This document shows positions 53,085-63,805 of a stretch of 64,000 nt of DNA, piece by piece. Source of the stretch: Brevundimonas naejangsanensis (GTDB lineage: Bacteria; Pseudomonadota; Alphaproteobacteria; Caulobacterales; Caulobacteraceae); NCBI RefSeq assembly GCF_003627995.1, contig NZ_CP032707.1:2938430-3002429 (forward strand), given 5' to 3'. The position numbers and the translations under genes are program-made. Every line of letters begins with the position of its first letter. The first letter of the stretch is position 1. The notes beneath the pieces are model-generated. The model saw nothing but the letters and a program-made list of their open reading frames with translations, made no database searches and had not been told where the DNA came from.

Positions 53085-53218
53085 ACTTCCCCAAGGTCCG
53101 CTCGAAGGCGTTCCCCTCCCCTACGTCACCCTTTTTCCCCGCCCGCTTTGCGCCGCGCGCCACCTAGGCTACAACGCGCGCTCGATTCCGCGCGGCGGCG
53201 CGCCTGTTTTGCGAGCGA

Positions 53219-53674
53219 ATGCCCGAAACCCTCACCCTCTATGTCCTGAACGGGCCCAACCTGAACCTTCTGGGCGTTCGGGAGCCGGACATCTACGGAC
53301 ACGAGACCCTGGCCGACGTGCAGGCGATGTGCGAGGCGGCGGCCGAGGGCGCGCGCGTGGTGTTCCGCCAGTCGAACCATGAAGGCCAGTTGGTCGACTG
53401 GATCCAGGAAGCCCGCACCGAGGCCAGCGCCCTGGTCATCAATCCGGCCGCCTTCACCCACACCTCGGTGGCCCTGCTGGACGCGCTGAAGACGCTGAGC
53501 ATCCCCGTGGTCGAGTGCCACCTGTCGAACCCCGCCGCGCGCGAGGCGTTCCGGCATCACTCCTATGTTTCCCTGGCCGCGACCGGCGTCATCGCCGGCT
53601 TCGGCCCCCGCAGCTACGAACTGGCCGTCCGGGCCGCCCTGGACCTGGCGCGCCGCGCCGGGACCAAGGGCTGA
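53219..53674 (+). CDS. aroQ: 3-dehydroquinate dehydratase, type II
   Basis: Third shikimate-pathway step, trans-dehydration of 3-dehydroquinate. 151 residues, dodecameric type II family, with [18 protein letters not shown] (active-site Arg and Tyr), [16 protein letters not shown] and [19 protein letters not shown] (catalytic His region). First gene of aroQ-accB-accC-aat; accB starts 40 bases later. Confidence 0.96.
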   Translation: MPETLTLYVLNGPNLNLLGVREPDIYGHETLADVQAMCEAAAEGARVVFRQSNHEGQLVDWIQEARTEASALVINPAAFTHTSVALLDALKTLSIPVVECHLSNPAAREAFRHHSYVSLAATGVIAGFGPRSYELAVRAALDLARRAGTKG

Positions 53675-53714
53675 CCGCCGCGCGCCGCAAGAAAATCAAG
53701 TAGAAGAGACCCTC

Positions 53715-54206
53715 ATGTCCGACGACAAGAACAAGAACGACGCCATCGACGCAGGCCTGATCCGCAGCCTGGCCGACATCCTGAACGACACCGACCTGAC
53801 CGAGATCGAGGTCGAGCGCGGCGATCTGAAGATCAAGGTGAAGCGCGAAGTCACCGTCGCCGCCGCCCCGATCCATTACGCCGCCGCCCCGGCCCCGGTC
53901 GCCCACGCCGCGCCCGCCGCCGCTCCGGCCTCCATGCCGTCGGACCCCGCCACCATCGTCGCCCGCGCCGGCGAAGAGGTGAAGTCGCCCATGGTCGGCA
54001 CCGCCTATCTGCAGCCCGCGCCGGGTTCGGATCCCTTCATCAAGGCCGGCGACAAGGTGAAGAAGGGCCAGACCCTTCTGATCGTCGAGGCCATGAAGAC
54101 CATGAACCCGATCCAGGCGCCGCGCGACGGCGTGGTGGCCGAGGTCCTGGTGGGCGACGCCCAGCCGGTCGAGTTCGGCGAAGCCCTGGTCGTTCTGGAA
54201 GCCTGA
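53715..54206 (+). CDS. accB: Biotin carboxyl carrier protein of acetyl-CoA carboxylase
   Basis: Carries carboxybiotin between biotin carboxylase and the carboxyltransferase for malonyl-CoA synthesis. 163 residues starting MSDDKNKND. It has an N-terminal helix, an Ala/Pro linker (about 48-78), and the biotinyl domain (about 85-163) with the biotinylated Lys128 in VEAMKTM and the thumb-like segment typical of BCCP. accC follows by five bases. Confidence 0.96.
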   Translation: MSDDKNKNDAIDAGLIRSLADILNDTDLTEIEVERGDLKIKVKREVTVAAAPIHYAAAPAPVAHAAPAAAPASMPSDPATIVARAGEEVKSPMVGTAYLQPAPGSDPFIKAGDKVKKGQTLLIVEAMKTMNPIQAPRDGVVAEVLVGDAQPVEFGEALVVLEA

Positions 54207-54211
54207 GCCCC

Positions 54212-55564
54212 ATGTTCACCAAGGTCCTGATCGCCAACCGGGGCGAGATCGCGCTGCGCATCCACCGCGCGTGCAAGGAGATGGGCATCTCCACCGTCGC
54301 CGTGCACTCCGAAGCCGACCGCGGCGCCATGTGGGTGCGTCTGGCCGACGAGAGCGTCTGCATCGGCCCCGCGCCGGCGGCCAAGTCCTATCTGAACATC
54401 CCCTCGATCATCGCGGCGGCCGAGATCACCGGCGCCCAGGCGATCCACCCGGGCTATGGCTTCCTGGCCGAGAACGCCCGCTTCGCCGAGATCATCGAAG
54501 CCCACGGCATGACCTTCATCGGCCCCAAGCCGGAGCATATCCGCGTCATGGGCGACAAGATCACCGCCAAGCAGGCCGTGAAGGACGCGGGCATTCCCGT
54601 CGTCCCCGGCTCTGACGGCGAGGTCGAAACGATCGAGCAGGCCATCGAGGCGTCCAAGGCCATCGGCTTCCCCCTGATCGTCAAGGCGGCCGCCGGCGGC
54701 GGCGGTCGCGGCATGAAGGTGGCCCTGACGGCCGACGACCTGGTCGAGGCCGTGCAGACGGCCCAGGCCGAGGCCCTGGCCGCCTTCGGCAACGGCGCCG
54801 TCTATATGGAGCGCTACCTCCAGAAGCCGCGCCACATCGAGATCCAGGTCATCGCCGACAGCCACGGCAACGTCGTCCACCTGGGCGAACGCGACTGCTC
54901 GCTGCAGCGCCGCCACCAGAAGGTGCTGGAAGAGGCCCCCTCGCCCGCCCTGTCGGCCCTGGGTCGCAAGAAGATCGGCGAGACGGTCAACAAGGCCATC
55001 GCCGCCATCGGCTACCTGGGCGCCGGCACCATCGAGTTCCTGTGGGAGGACGGCGAGTTCTTCTTCATCGAGATGAACACCCGCCTGCAGGTCGAACACC
55101 CGGTCACCGAGATGATCACGGGCGTCGACCTGGTGCGCGAACAGATCCGCATCGCCGCGGGCCTGCCGCTGTCGTTCTCGCAAGAGGACATCACCTTCGA
55201 GGGCCACGCCATCGAAGTGCGGATCAACGCCGAGAACGCCGAGACCTTCACCCCCTCGCCGGGCACGATCACCGAGTTCCACGCGCCGGGCGGCCTGGGC
55301 GTGCGTCTGGATAGCGCCATCTACGCCGGCTATTCGATCCCGCCCTACTACGACAGCCTGATCGGCAAGCTGATCGTCCACGGCCGCGACCGCGAAGAGG
55401 CGCTGGCGCGTCTCAAGCGCTCGCTGGGCGAGACGGTCATCAGCGGCGTCGACACCACCATCCCCCTGTTCCAGAAGCTGTTGCAGGAGCCCGACATCCT
55501 GTCGGGCGACTACGACATCCACTGGCTGGAGAAGTGGGCGGCGGCGCAGAAGGCCAAGGCCTAA
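54212..55564 (+). CDS. accC: Biotin carboxylase of acetyl-CoA carboxylase
   Basis: ATP-dependent carboxylation of biotin on AccB. 450 residues, ATP-grasp fold: N-terminal [19 protein letters not shown], the glycine-rich loop [26 protein letters not shown] with catalytic residues, and the C-terminal domain. Operon with aroQ and accB; aat begins six bases after. Confidence 0.97.
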   Translation: MFTKVLIANRGEIALRIHRACKEMGISTVAVHSEADRGAMWVRLADESVCIGPAPAAKSYLNIPSIIAAAEITGAQAIHPGYGFLAENARFAEIIEAHGMTFIGPKPEHIRVMGDKITAKQAVKDAGIPVVPGSDGEVETIEQAIEASKAIGFPLIVKAAAGGGGRGMKVALTADDLVEAVQTAQAEALAAFGNGAVYMERYLQKPRHIEIQVIADSHGNVVHLGERDCSLQRRHQKVLEEAPSPALSALGRKKIGETVNKAIAAIGYLGAGTIEFLWEDGEFFFIEMNTRLQVEHPVTEMITGVDLVREQIRIAAGLPLSFSQEDITFEGHAIEVRINAENAETFTPSPGTITEFHAPGGLGVRLDSAIYAGYSIPPYYDSLIGKLIVHGRDREEALARLKRSLGETVISGVDTTIPLFQKLLQEPDILSGDYDIHWLEKWAAAQKAKA

Positions 55565-55570
55565 GCGCCC

Positions 55571-56278
55571 TTGCCCAAGCCGCCCGACGAGCCGGGCTTC
55601 AGCGCGAGCGGCCCTTCCGACGTCTTCGGACCGGAAGCGCTGCTCGCCTGCTACGCGCGGGGCGTCTTTCCCATGGCCGAGGCGCGCGACGACCCGCGCG
55701 TCTTCCTGGTCGAGCCGGACCAGCGGGGCGTCCTGCCGCTGGATCGCTTCCACATTCCCTCGCGCCTGCGCCGCACCGTGCGGGGCGAGCCGTTCGAGGT
55801 GCGGGTGAATACGGCCTTCGCCGCCGTGCTGGACGCCTGCGCCGCGCCCGGGCCGGGACGCGAGGACACCTGGATCAACGCCCCGATTCGCCGTCTCTAC
55901 ATCGAACTGCACCAGCGCGGCTTCGCCCACAGCGTCGAATGCTGGCGGGACGAGGCCCTGGTCGGCGGCCTCTATGGCGTGACGCTGGGCGGGGCCTTCT
56001 TCGGCGAGAGCATGTTCAGCCGGGCGCGCGACGCGTCAAAGGTCGCCCTGGTCCATCTGGTCGCGCGGCTGAAGCGTGGCGGCTGGCGTCTGCTGGACGC
56101 GCAGTTCCTGACCGAGCACCTGGCGCAGTTCGGGGCATTGGAGACGCCGCAGGCGGCCTATCTGCGGATGCTGCCCTGGGCGCTTCAGGCGACGCCCGAC
56201 GTCGTCGCCTTTAACGGGCCCATGACGGGCGAAGAGGCCGTGGCCTACGCCTTGCAGCCCACGACCCAGGCGTCATAG
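55571..56278 (+). CDS. aat: Leucyl/phenylalanyl-tRNA--protein transferase
   Basis: Adds Leu or Phe to N-terminal Lys or Arg, making destabilising N-degrons for ClpS-ClpAP. 235 residues with [18 protein letters not shown] and [20 protein letters not shown], the conserved GNAT-like catalytic stretch. TTG start six bases after accC; no ATG is available before the conserved region. The 3' end overlaps the convergent DUF2155 gene by 34 bases. Together with bpt the strain has both bacterial N-end-rule transferases. Confidence 0.93.
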   Translation: MPKPPDEPGFSASGPSDVFGPEALLACYARGVFPMAEARDDPRVFLVEPDQRGVLPLDRFHIPSRLRRTVRGEPFEVRVNTAFAAVLDACAAPGPGREDTWINAPIRRLYIELHQRGFAHSVECWRDEALVGGLYGVTLGGAFFGESMFSRARDASKVALVHLVARLKRGGWRLLDAQFLTEHLAQFGALETPQAAYLRMLPWALQATPDVVAFNGPMTGEEAVAYALQPTTQAS

Positions 56279-56958
56279 ACCGGGTGCTGCAGCCCGTTCA
56301 CGCCGGGCGATGAAGCGAACATCCAGCCCTTGAAGATTTGCCGGGCCTCGGTCGGCACGGCGACGCCGCGCGGCTGAATCCCCACCTCCAGATAGGCGAT
56401 AGCGTCCTCGGTCAGTTCGTCCGAGGCGGAGATTTCGCAGGCCCGGGCCTTGAAGATCAGGGTCTTGCCGAAGCGCACGGGACGGCCGCCGACCTCGACC
56501 TCGAAGCGCATGGTTTCGGCTGTCGTCTTGTCCACGGCCTGGATCACGGCGACAGGGCGGCGCTGGCGGCGCCCCGGCGTGGCGGTCGGCTCGGGGGCGG
56601 TCTGGACCGTCTCCTCGACCGGGGCCTCCTCCGGAACCTCTTCCTGGACGGCGGCGACTTCCTGGCCGGGCGCGACCAGGACCGGCGCGGCGGTCGGCGC
56701 CAGGACGACCGGCTGGCCGTTCGGCGCGGGCGCAGCCGGAGACGTCGCCTGGCCGGGCTGCGGCGCGGGCTGGGCGCTGGTCTGAGGCGCGGGTTGAGAC
56801 GGCGTGCGCGCGGCGTCGCGCAGCCGGTCGCCGACAGGGTCCTGCGACACGGGCGTCGCGTCCTGCGGCAGGTCCATCAGGGCGCTGGCCACGCCGGCGC
56901 CCGAGATCGCCAGTCCCGCGACCACCACGCCGGTCAGCAGGACACGGCGATGATTCAT
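56245..56958 (-). CDS. DUF2155 domain exported protein
   Basis: 237 residues. Signal peptide or anchor (about 5-24, [21 protein letters not shown]), a long Pro/Ala/Gln/Thr low-complexity region (about 40-120), and a C-terminal DUF2155 domain (about 135-237) with [37 protein letters not shown] (shortened) and two cysteines (ACEIS and VVGCKA). DUF2155 function is unknown. The ATG overlaps the NDUFA12 stop in ATGA, a pairing conserved in alphaproteobacteria. Confidence 0.86.
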   Translation of the reverse strand: MNHRRVLLTGVVVAGLAISGAGVASALMDLPQDATPVSQDPVGDRLRDAARTPSQPAPQTSAQPAPQPGQATSPAAPAPNGQPVVLAPTAAPVLVAPGQEVAAVQEEVPEEAPVEETVQTAPEPTATPGRRQRRPVAVIQAVDKTTAETMRFEVEVGGRPVRFGKTLIFKARACEISASDELTEDAIAYLEVGIQPRGVAVPTEARQIFKGWMFASSPGVNGLQHPVYDAWVVGCKA

Positions 56959-57371
56959 TCCGGGCTCCAGGCCTGATAGTCGCCGGTCGCGGCCGGACGC
57001 TGACCCAGGGCGGCCAGCGAGCCTTGCGGGAAACGGGCCATGGGGGTGCCGGTCATGTTCGGCATGTGATCCTTTTCCCACGCCTGACGCGGCAGCGGGC
57101 GCTCGGCCGGGCTCTCGTCATAGGTGTAGCGCAGCCAGCCCTGCCATTCCGGCGGAACCTTGGTGGCCTCGGCGTAGCCGTCGTAGATCACCCAGCGGCG
57201 CTTGCGGCCGTCGTAGCTGACGCTGTCGCGGGACTCGTAATAGCGGTTGCCGAACTCATCGGTGCCGACCAGCTGGCCGCGTTTGCCAACCGTGAACAGG
57301 GTGCCGATCGTGGCGCCGTTCCACCAGGTGAAGATCTTGCTCAGCACGTCGTTGAACTCACTCGAATCCAC
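56955..57371 (-). CDS. NDUFA12/B17.2-type complex I accessory subunit
   Basis: Supernumerary NADH:ubiquinone oxidoreductase subunit, one of the few accessory subunits shared by mitochondria and alphaproteobacteria. 138 residues with FTWWNGATIGTLFTVGKRG, GTDEFGNRYYESRD and RRWVIYDGYAEATKVPPEWQ. Located away from the nuo operon, as usual in this class. Coupled to the DUF2155 gene. The 180-base gap to the divergent NrdJ-like gene shows nothing else. Confidence 0.93.
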   Translation of the reverse strand: MDSSEFNDVLSKIFTWWNGATIGTLFTVGKRGQLVGTDEFGNRYYESRDSVSYDGRKRRWVIYDGYAEATKVPPEWQGWLRYTYDESPAERPLPRQAWEKDHMPNMTGTPMARFPQGSLAALGQRPAATGDYQAWSPE

Positions 57372-57553
57372 CGCCCCGGGGAGGTCCGGCGGCGCAGGCC
57401 GATCATAGAAACCGGAGGCGCGCGCGTCCAGCGCGGAGCGCGCGAATGCGGCCTCAACATCTTGGGGGTAACAGCGCTCCAGACCACAACATCCATTGAA
57501 TGCCCTCCTCCGGTCTCGGTAAGCTGCCCGGACGACACGCGTGGAGACGTGGA

Positions 57554-60178
57554 ATGCGCTTCAAGGCCCGCTTTGCTTCCCTCGCCGCGACGCTCGAACT
57601 CGAGCCGCGCGAGATCGAGCGCGGCGACGCCCTGGCCTGGGTCGCGGCGCCCGCCGACTGGTCCGACGTGCGCGTCGAGGCCTGGCTGGACTGGGCCGAC
57701 GCCCAGCCAGTGCTCGCGCGCGATCACGAAGCGGCGCTGGACGGCGCCCTGGGCGGCTGGGCCGCGCGCCTGGCGGCCAAGGGACGCGAGACCGGGGCTC
57801 TGGCCTCGACGGCCGAGGCCGGGCGATTCGAGGCCGAACTCGCCGCCTCCATGCTGCTGGGCCTGGCCGCTCCCGCCGCCGCGACGCCAGACGCCTTCCT
57901 GCCCCTGATCGACCTGTCCGAGCCCGGCGCCGCTCAGGGCCTGTCCGCCCAGGCCGCCGCCTGGCGGGGCCGCCGCCTGGCCGCGCGCGCCGGGGAGGCC
58001 CTGGCCAGGGCGCTGCGCGAGGTGGCCGCCGCCGTGGACCGCTGCGAGGGCCCGCGCGAGGCCTGCGCCGATCCCGCCGCCAATCCCGCCCTGGCCCGCG
58101 CGGCCCTGGCGGCGCGGCGCTGCGGCGCCAGTGACGCCGACATCCTGCGCGCCATCCAGGGCGAGGCCGCCGACCTGGCCGTCGAGGCCGCCGAACGCCC
58201 GACCGCCCTGCCCGTCCTGGCCGCGCGCGACGCCGTCGCCTCGGGCGATCCCCTGACCGCCGCCGCCGCCAAGGCCGCGCAGGAGGGGCCGGTCGTCCTC
58301 GTCTTCTCGCCCGCCGACGCCGAAGCCCTGGCCGCAGCGGCGACGGGCCCCCGCGCCATCCTGAACCTGCCCGCGCTTGCGGACCTCGCGGGCGCGGACT
58401 TCGACGCCGCCCTGGAGGCCCTGGTCGCCCTGTGGACCACGGCCCTGGACATCGCCCTGGACCTGACCGGCAAGGCTGAAACCGCCCGCCCCACCGCCCT
58501 GGGCCTGGGCGGCCTGGCCGACTGGGCCATCAGCGGCGGCGCCGAGCCGGCCGAACGGGCCGCCGACCTGGGCCGCCGCATCGCCGACGTGGCGTCGCGG
58601 ACCTCGTGCGACCTGGCCGCGCGGCTGGGCCCCTGCCCCGACTGGACGGCGGTGAAGGACGAGATCATCGCGAGCGCCGAGGCCCAGGGCCGCGACGCCG
58701 CCGACCTGCAGCGCCACGGACGGCGCCACGCGGTGATCAGCCTCTTCATCGACGAAGCGGAGACCGACCTGAGGCTCGGCCTCTCGCCCTTCGCCGCGAC
58801 CGACCGGTTCCAGACCGCCGACGGCGAAATCGAACATCGGCTGCGCCCGTCGCTGGCCGCCGCCATCGCGCGCGCGGGCGGCGACGTCGAGGCCGCCGAG
58901 CGCCATCTGTTCGGCCGCCGCACCCTGGTCGAGGCGCCGGGGATCGACCATGGCCGCCTGCGCGAACTGGGCTTCACCGATCTGGAGCTGGAGGGCATCG
59001 AACGCGCCCTGGGCCTGGTCGAGGACTTCGCCCCCGTCTTCGCCCCGCCGGTGCTGGATGCGGGCTTCATCGGCGACGTCCTGGGCCTGACGCTGGACGA
59101 GGGCGCGCCCCTGCTGCCGCGCCTGGGCTTCAAGGCCGAAGACATCGAGGCGGCGAGCGCCCGTGTCTTCGGCCGTCCCGACCTGTCGGACTGGGATCAG
59201 GCGCCGGCGGCCCTGACGGCCCTGCTGGCGACGCCGGGCGCCGATCTGGAGGCCGCCCTGCGGCAGGCGATCGAGCCGTTCAGCGACGCGCCGGACGCCC
59301 GGCCCCAGGCGCTGGACTGGCGCTTCGACGCCCTGCGGATCGGCCGGGCCATGGCCGACGCCGCGCGCGAGGGCCGCCGCGCCGTGGCCCTGCGCCGCGC
59401 CGACGCCCCGCCGAGCTTCCGCCTGGACCTGCCCGAGCCGGAAGCCGTCGCGCCGCGCCGGGCCGAGACGCCGCCCGTCGCCCCGCCCGCCGTCGAACGC
59501 GTGGTCGAGAAGGTGGTCGAACGCGACCGCTCGCGCCGTCGCCTGCCCGACCGCCGCAAGGGCTATATCCAGAAGGCGGCCGTCGGCGGCCACAAGGTCT
59601 ATATCCACACCGGCGAATACGAAGACGGCGAACTGGGCGAGATCTTCATCGACATGCACAAGGAAGGCGCCGCCTTCCGCTCGATGATGAACAACTTCGC
59701 CATCGCCATCTCGATCGGCCTGCAGTACGGCGTGCCGCTGGACGAGTTCGTCGACGCCTTTGTCTTCACCCGGTTCGAGCCGTCGGGCCGGGTCACAGGC
59801 AACGACTCGATCCGCTCGGCGACCTCCATCCTCGACTATGTGTTCCGCGAGCTCGGCGTCTCCTATCTGGACCGGCGCGAACTGGCCAACGCGACGCCCG
59901 AGGCCGCCAATCTGGACGGGCTGGACGGCGCCCCCGCCGACGAGCCCCAGCCCGTGCCCGCCGCCCGCTTCATCTCCAAGGGCTTCGCCCGAGGCGCGGC
60001 GCCCGACAACCTGATCGTCGCCCCCTTCGGCCGCAACCGCGAGGCCGCCGCCCACCCGGCGCCCCGCCATCACACCTTGGCCGCGCCCTGCCCGGAATGC
60101 GGCGACTTCTCCCTGACCGACCGCAACGGGGTTCCCATCTGCGACGCCTGCGGGGCCGCGCCGAAGGTGCAGGGCTAA
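57554..60178 (+). CDS. NrdJ-like protein retaining only the C-terminal part of B12-dependent ribonucleotide reductase
   Basis: 874 residues, ATG with GGAG eight bases upstream. Residues about 664-785 are an unmistakable NrdJ C-terminal (TSCPD-type) domain: [60 protein letters not shown]. The end has CPEC...CDAC (846/849/863/866), like the NrdJ redox or zinc tail. The first ~640 residues are Ala/Glu/Asp-rich and lack the NPCSEY-like motifs, finger-loop and other catalytic cysteines of ribonucleotide reductases. A real reductase activity is therefore unlikely; regulation of or binding to nucleotide/DNA is possible. It is followed by a pentapeptide protein gene. Confidence 0.8.
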   Translation: MRFKARFASLAATLELEPREIERGDALAWVAAPADWSDVRVEAWLDWADAQPVLARDHEAALDGALGGWAARLAAKGRETGALASTAEAGRFEAELAASMLLGLAAPAAATPDAFLPLIDLSEPGAAQGLSAQAAAWRGRRLAARAGEALARALREVAAAVDRCEGPREACADPAANPALARAALAARRCGASDADILRAIQGEAADLAVEAAERPTALPVLAARDAVASGDPLTAAAAKAAQEGPVVLVFSPADAEALAAAATGPRAILNLPALADLAGADFDAALEALVALWTTALDIALDLTGKAETARPTALGLGGLADWAISGGAEPAERAADLGRRIADVASRTSCDLAARLGPCPDWTAVKDEIIASAEAQGRDAADLQRHGRRHAVISLFIDEAETDLRLGLSPFAATDRFQTADGEIEHRLRPSLAAAIARAGGDVEAAERHLFGRRTLVEAPGIDHGRLRELGFTDLELEGIERALGLVEDFAPVFAPPVLDAGFIGDVLGLTLDEGAPLLPRLGFKAEDIEAASARVFGRPDLSDWDQAPAALTALLATPGADLEAALRQAIEPFSDAPDARPQALDWRFDALRIGRAMADAAREGRRAVALRRADAPPSFRLDLPEPEAVAPRRAETPPVAPPAVERVVEKVVERDRSRRRLPDRRKGYIQKAAVGGHKVYIHTGEYEDGELGEIFIDMHKEGAAFRSMMNNFAIAISIGLQYGVPLDEFVDAFVFTRFEPSGRVTGNDSIRSATSILDYVFRELGVSYLDRRELANATPEAANLDGLDGAPADEPQPVPAARFISKGFARGAAPDNLIVAPFGRNREAAAHPAPRHHTLAAPCPECGDFSLTDRNGVPICDACGAAPKVQG

Positions 60179-60237
60179 TCGTCCCAAAACGGCGGCCCGG
60201 TTCTTGCGGCGAAGCGGCAAAGCCTGGAGCCATTCGC

Positions 60238-60732
60238 ATGATCCGTCCCGCCCTCGCCCTTGTCGCCGCCGTCAGCCTGGCCCTGAGCGCCCTGCCGGCC
60301 TCGGCCCAGAACGCCTCGCAGATCTCCCAGGTGCGTCGCGGCGCCTCCTGCCCCGGCTGCAACCTGTTCCAGGGGGACTTCTCCGGCATGGAGAAGAGCG
60401 GGCTGAACCTGTCGGGCGCCCGCGTGCGTCAGGCGGACCTCAGCCTGTCGGTCATGAACCGCACCGACTTCCGCCGCGCCGACCTGCGCGACGTCGAGGC
60501 CTACGGCGCCGTCCTGTCGAGCTCGAACTTCACGGGCGCCGACCTGACCAACGCCAGCTTCGTCGGGACCTATCTGGAAGGCGCCGCCTTCGCCGGAGCC
60601 AGGCTGAACGGCGCGAACCTGTCGGGCGCCCAGCTGTCGCGCGCCACCGGCCTGACCCAGGGCCAGCTCAACCAGGCCTGCGGCGACGAGAACACGGTTC
60701 TGCCTTCCGGGCTGCGCATTCCCGCCTGTTGA
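60238..60732 (+). CDS. Secreted pentapeptide-repeat protein with CxxC, copy 1
   Basis: 164 residues. Signal peptide (about 1-23, ending ALPASAQ), then a GASCPGCNLFQGDFSGM segment with CxxC. About 14 pentapeptide repeats follow (for example LNLSGARVRQADLSL, ADLTNASFVGTYLEGA), which form a right-handed quadrilateral beta-helix. The end holds GLTQGQLNQACGDENTVLP with one more Cys, and a final Cys. ATG with GGAG nine bases upstream, 59 bases after the NrdJ-like gene. Function unknown. Confidence 0.85.
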   Translation: MIRPALALVAAVSLALSALPASAQNASQISQVRRGASCPGCNLFQGDFSGMEKSGLNLSGARVRQADLSLSVMNRTDFRRADLRDVEAYGAVLSSSNFTGADLTNASFVGTYLEGAAFAGARLNGANLSGAQLSRATGLTQGQLNQACGDENTVLPSGLRIPAC

Positions 60733-60797
60733 GCGTCGCCTTCGTTACCGCGATTTAAGTAGGGTTTTTACGGTCTAGGGCGCATTCAAAAGGGGTG

Positions 60798-61718
60798 ATG
60801 AAACGTTCGCTGCTGCCCTTGCGCTGCCTGGCTTTCGTCGCCGCCGCCCTGTCAGGCGCGATGGCGACGTCCCTGGCGGCCACGCCTGCCCTGGCCGGCG
60901 CCCTCGACCTGGTCTCGATTCAGGATCGGGACGTGGCGCGCATGGTGTCCCTGGGCGGCAGCTGCAACCGCTGTGAACTGTCGGGGCGCGACCTGTCGGG
61001 CGCAACCTTCAGCGGCGCGACCTTCACGAACGCCACCCTGATCGGGGCCAACCTGCGCGGGGCCGAGCTGGTCGGCTCCAACTTCTCCGGCTCGGACTTC
61101 AGCCGGGCCGACATGCGCGGCGTCCAGATGGTCGACGCCCGCTTCGCGGATGCGACCTTCGTGAGCGCCCAACTGAACGGCGCCGAGGCGACCGGCGCCG
61201 TCCTGATCCGCGCCAACCTGCAAGGCGCCAACCTCAGCGGAGCCGAGCTGCAGGGCGCCAACCTCAACACCGCCGTCCTGACGCGCGCCCGGCTGACGGA
61301 TGCGGAAATGTTCGGCGCGACCCTGGCCAACGTCCAGGCCGCCGGCGCCGACTTTTCGTCCGCCGACATCAAGGCCTCCAACCTGTCGAACGGCGACTTC
61401 GACGGCGCCTCCTTCCGGAACGCCGATCTGGACGGCGCGCGCCTGACCGGCGGCAGCTTCGACCGGACCAATTTCAGCGGCGCCTCGATGCGGCGCACCG
61501 ACATTCGCGGGGTCGACCTGTCGCGCGCGCGCGGCCTCAGGGCCGATCAGGTCGAGGAGGCCTGCGGCGACCCCTCGACCCGCCTGCCCGACGGCCTGAC
61601 CGCTCGCGTCTGCCGCGGCGGCGTCCGCGTGATCCGCGCCCCGGCCGCCCCGCCCGCGCCCCCTGCGCCGCCCATCCCGCCGCGCCAGCGCAACCTGGTC
61701 ATCGTGTCCGGGAACTGA
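60798..61718 (+). CDS. Secreted pentapeptide-repeat protein with CxxC, copy 2
   Basis: 306 residues, a longer relative of the preceding gene. Signal peptide (about 1-35, ending ATPALAGA), then GGSCNRCELSGRDLSGA with CxxC, about 35 pentapeptide repeats (ANLQGANLSGAELQGANL), then RADQVEEACGDPSTRLPDGL, the same closing motif as its neighbour, and a Pro-rich tail (PAAPPAPPAPPIPPRQRN). ATG is preferred; a GTG one codon earlier is possible, with AGGGG next to it. A duplication origin of the pair is clear. Confidence 0.86.
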   Translation: MKRSLLPLRCLAFVAAALSGAMATSLAATPALAGALDLVSIQDRDVARMVSLGGSCNRCELSGRDLSGATFSGATFTNATLIGANLRGAELVGSNFSGSDFSRADMRGVQMVDARFADATFVSAQLNGAEATGAVLIRANLQGANLSGAELQGANLNTAVLTRARLTDAEMFGATLANVQAAGADFSSADIKASNLSNGDFDGASFRNADLDGARLTGGSFDRTNFSGASMRRTDIRGVDLSRARGLRADQVEEACGDPSTRLPDGLTARVCRGGVRVIRAPAAPPAPPAPPIPPRQRNLVIVSGN

Positions 61719-61745
61719 GGGCGGGCGCCCCGCCAAAAAACTGCA

Positions 61746-61903
61746 TCTCCCTTCCCCCTCGATGGGGGAAGGGTCGGGGATGGGGGTGAGCGCGCGACAT
61801 CACCCGTCGAGGCGCGTGTGACGTGCCAGCCGTCGCTTGAGTCTTTTCCCGGCGCCGCCGTGCCTACACCCCCCACCCAACCCTCCCCCATCGAGGGGGA
61901 GGG
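61746..61903. repeat. Palindromic intergenic element, family E
   Basis: Inverted ends: CCTTCCCCCTCGATGGGGGA and TCCCCCATCGAGGGGGAGGG, each also self-complementary, with GGGGATGGGGGTGAG and CACCCCCCACCC inside. Located between the pentapeptide gene and the aspS terminator. Confidence 0.8.
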
Positions 61904-61921
61904 CAATTGTGTCCCAGCTAC

Positions 61922-61950
61922 AAAAAAGGGAGGGGTCGCCCCCTCCCTTT
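61922..61950 (-). terminator. Rho-independent terminator of aspS
   Basis: A perfect 11-bp stem (AAAGGGAGGGG/CCCCTCCCTTT), four-base loop, followed on the aspS strand by TTTTTT. It begins 22 bases past the aspS stop codon. Confidence 0.9.
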
Positions 61951-61972
61951 CTCAATTCGGCGCTCGCCTGGA

Positions 61973-63805
61973 TCAGACCTTGATCGGCAGCTGGGTGCGG
62001 ATCGACAGTTCCTTCAGCTGACGCTCCTCGACCTCGGCCGGGGCGCTCATCAGCAGGTCCTGGCCCTGCTGGTTCAGCGGGAAGGCGATGACCTCGCGGA
62101 TGGCCTGCTCGCCAGCCAGCAGCATGACGATGCGGTCGATGCCCGGCGCCAGGCCGCCGTGCGGCGGCGCGCCATAGCGGAAGGCGTTCAGCATGCCGCC
62201 GAACTGCTCCTCGACCACCGAGGCGTCGTAGCCGGCGATCTCGAAGGCCTTCAGCATGATCTCGGCCTTGTGGTTCCGGATCGCGCCCGAGCACAGCTCA
62301 TAGCCGTTGCAGACGATGTCGTACTGATAGGCGCGGATGGTCAGCGGGTCCTGCGTCTCCAGCGCCTCCATGCCGCCCTGCGGCATCGAGAACGGGTTGT
62401 GGCTGAAGTCGACCTTCTTCTCTTCTTCCGACCATTCGAACATGGGGAAGTCGACGATCCAGCAGAACTTGAACTGGTCCTCGTCGACCAGCTTCAGCTC
62501 CGTGCCGACGCGGGTGCGAGCCAGACCGGCGAACTTGGCGAAGACCGACGGCAGGCCAGCGGTGAAGAAGGCGGCGTCGCCCTTGCCCAAGCCTAGCGAG
62601 CTCATCAGCGCCTCGGTCGGCTCCTGGCCCAGGTTCTTGGCGATCGGGCCGCCCCACGACTGCTGATCGTCCGACCAAAAGATGTAGCCCAGGCCCGGCT
62701 GGCCCTCGCCCTGCGCCCAGGAGTTCATGCGGTCGCAGAAGGCCCGCGATCCGCCCGTCGGCGCCGGGATGGCCCAGACGGCGTTCTTCTCGTCCGCGCC
62801 CAGGATCTTGGCGAACAGGCCGAAACCGCCGTCGCGGAAGTGGTCCGACACGTCCTGCATCTTGATCGGGTTGCGCAGGTCCGGCTTGTCCGAGCCGTAC
62901 CACTTCATCGACTGCGCGAACGTCAGGCGCTCGAAGCCCTTGTGCTCCATCGTCTGACCGAAGTCGTTGGTGAAGACGTGCACGCCGTCGATCGGCGACA
63001 CCGGCTTGCCTTCGCCGAACTCGGTGAACAGGCCGTGCATCAGCGGCTCGATCGCCTGGAAGACGTCTTCCTGGGTGACGAAGCTCATTTCCACGTCCAG
63101 CTGATAGAATTCCAGCGAACGGTCGGCGCGCAGGTCTTCGTCGCGGAAGCAGGGGGCGATCTGGAAGTAGCGGTCGAAGCCCGACACCATCAGCAGCTGC
63201 TTGAACTGCTGCGGGGCCTGCGGCAGGGCGTAGAACTTGCCCGGGTGCATGCGCGACGGCACCAGGAAGTCGCGCGCGCCTTCCGGCGACGAGGCCGTCA
63301 GGATCGGGGTCTGATACTCGAGGAAGCCCTGCTCGACCATGCGCTGGCGGATCGAATGGATCACCTTGGAGCGCAGGACGATGTTCTTGTGCAGGGTCTC
63401 ACGGCGCAGGTCCAGGAAGCGGTTCTTGAGGCGAATCTCTTCCGGGTATTCCGGCTCGCCGAAGACCGGCAGCGGCAGTTCGGCGGCTTCCGACAGGACG
63501 TCGACCGACAGGACGCGCACCTCGACCTCGCCGGTCGGCAGGTTGGCGTTGACGGTCGAGCCTTCGCGCAGAACCACCTCGCCGTCGATCTTGATGACGC
63601 TTTCGGCGCGCAGGCGCTCGACCGTCTCGAAGCCCGGCGTTTCCGGGTGCAGGACCAGCTGGGTCAAGCCGTAGTGGTCGCGCAGATCGATGAACAGCAG
63701 GCCGCCGTGGTCGCGCTTGCGGTGGACCCAGCCCGACAGGCGGACATTCGAGCCCGCATCCGTCGAACGGAGGGCGCCGCAGGTGTGGGTGCGATAGGCG
63801 TGCAT
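61973..63805 (-). CDS. aspS: Aspartyl-tRNA synthetase
   Basis: Charges tRNA-Asp. 610 residues, bacterial type: N-terminal anticodon-binding OB fold ([20 protein letters not shown]), class II catalytic domain with motif 2 [10 protein letters not shown] and motif 3 [13 protein letters not shown], and the bacterial GAD-type insertion (about 300-420). Start at [10 protein letters not shown]; earlier in-frame codons lie in non-coding-looking sequence. A TTGACT (63881-63886) about 75 bases upstream may be its -35 box. Strong terminator follows. Confidence 0.96.
   Translation of the reverse strand: MHAYRTHTCGALRSTDAGSNVRLSGWVHRKRDHGGLLFIDLRDHYGLTQLVLHPETPGFETVERLRAESVIKIDGEVVLREGSTVNANLPTGEVEVRVLSVDVLSEAAELPLPVFGEPEYPEEIRLKNRFLDLRRETLHKNIVLRSKVIHSIRQRMVEQGFLEYQTPILTASSPEGARDFLVPSRMHPGKFYALPQAPQQFKQLLMVSGFDRYFQIAPCFRDEDLRADRSLEFYQLDVEMSFVTQEDVFQAIEPLMHGLFTEFGEGKPVSPIDGVHVFTNDFGQTMEHKGFERLTFAQSMKWYGSDKPDLRNPIKMQDVSDHFRDGGFGLFAKILGADEKNAVWAIPAPTGGSRAFCDRMNSWAQGEGQPGLGYIFWSDDQQSWGGPIAKNLGQEPTEALMSSLGLGKGDAAFFTAGLPSVFAKFAGLARTRVGTELKLVDEDQFKFCWIVDFPMFEWSEEEKKVDFSHNPFSMPQGGMEALETQDPLTIRAYQYDIVCNGYELCSGAIRNHKAEIMLKAFEIAGYDASVVEEQFGGMLNAFRYGAPPHGGLAPGIDRIVMLLAGEQAIREVIAFPLNQQGQDLLMSAPAEVEERQLKELSIRTQLPIKV

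Noticed and set aside
54005..55930. A 641-codon frame opposite accB-accC-aat
   Set aside because: Antisense to three well-conserved genes; composition is not protein-like.
57341..60220. A 959-codon antisense frame opposite the NrdJ-like gene
   Set aside because: The translation is low-complexity Arg/Gly/Gln; the sense frame contains a conserved NrdJ domain and a good ribosome site.
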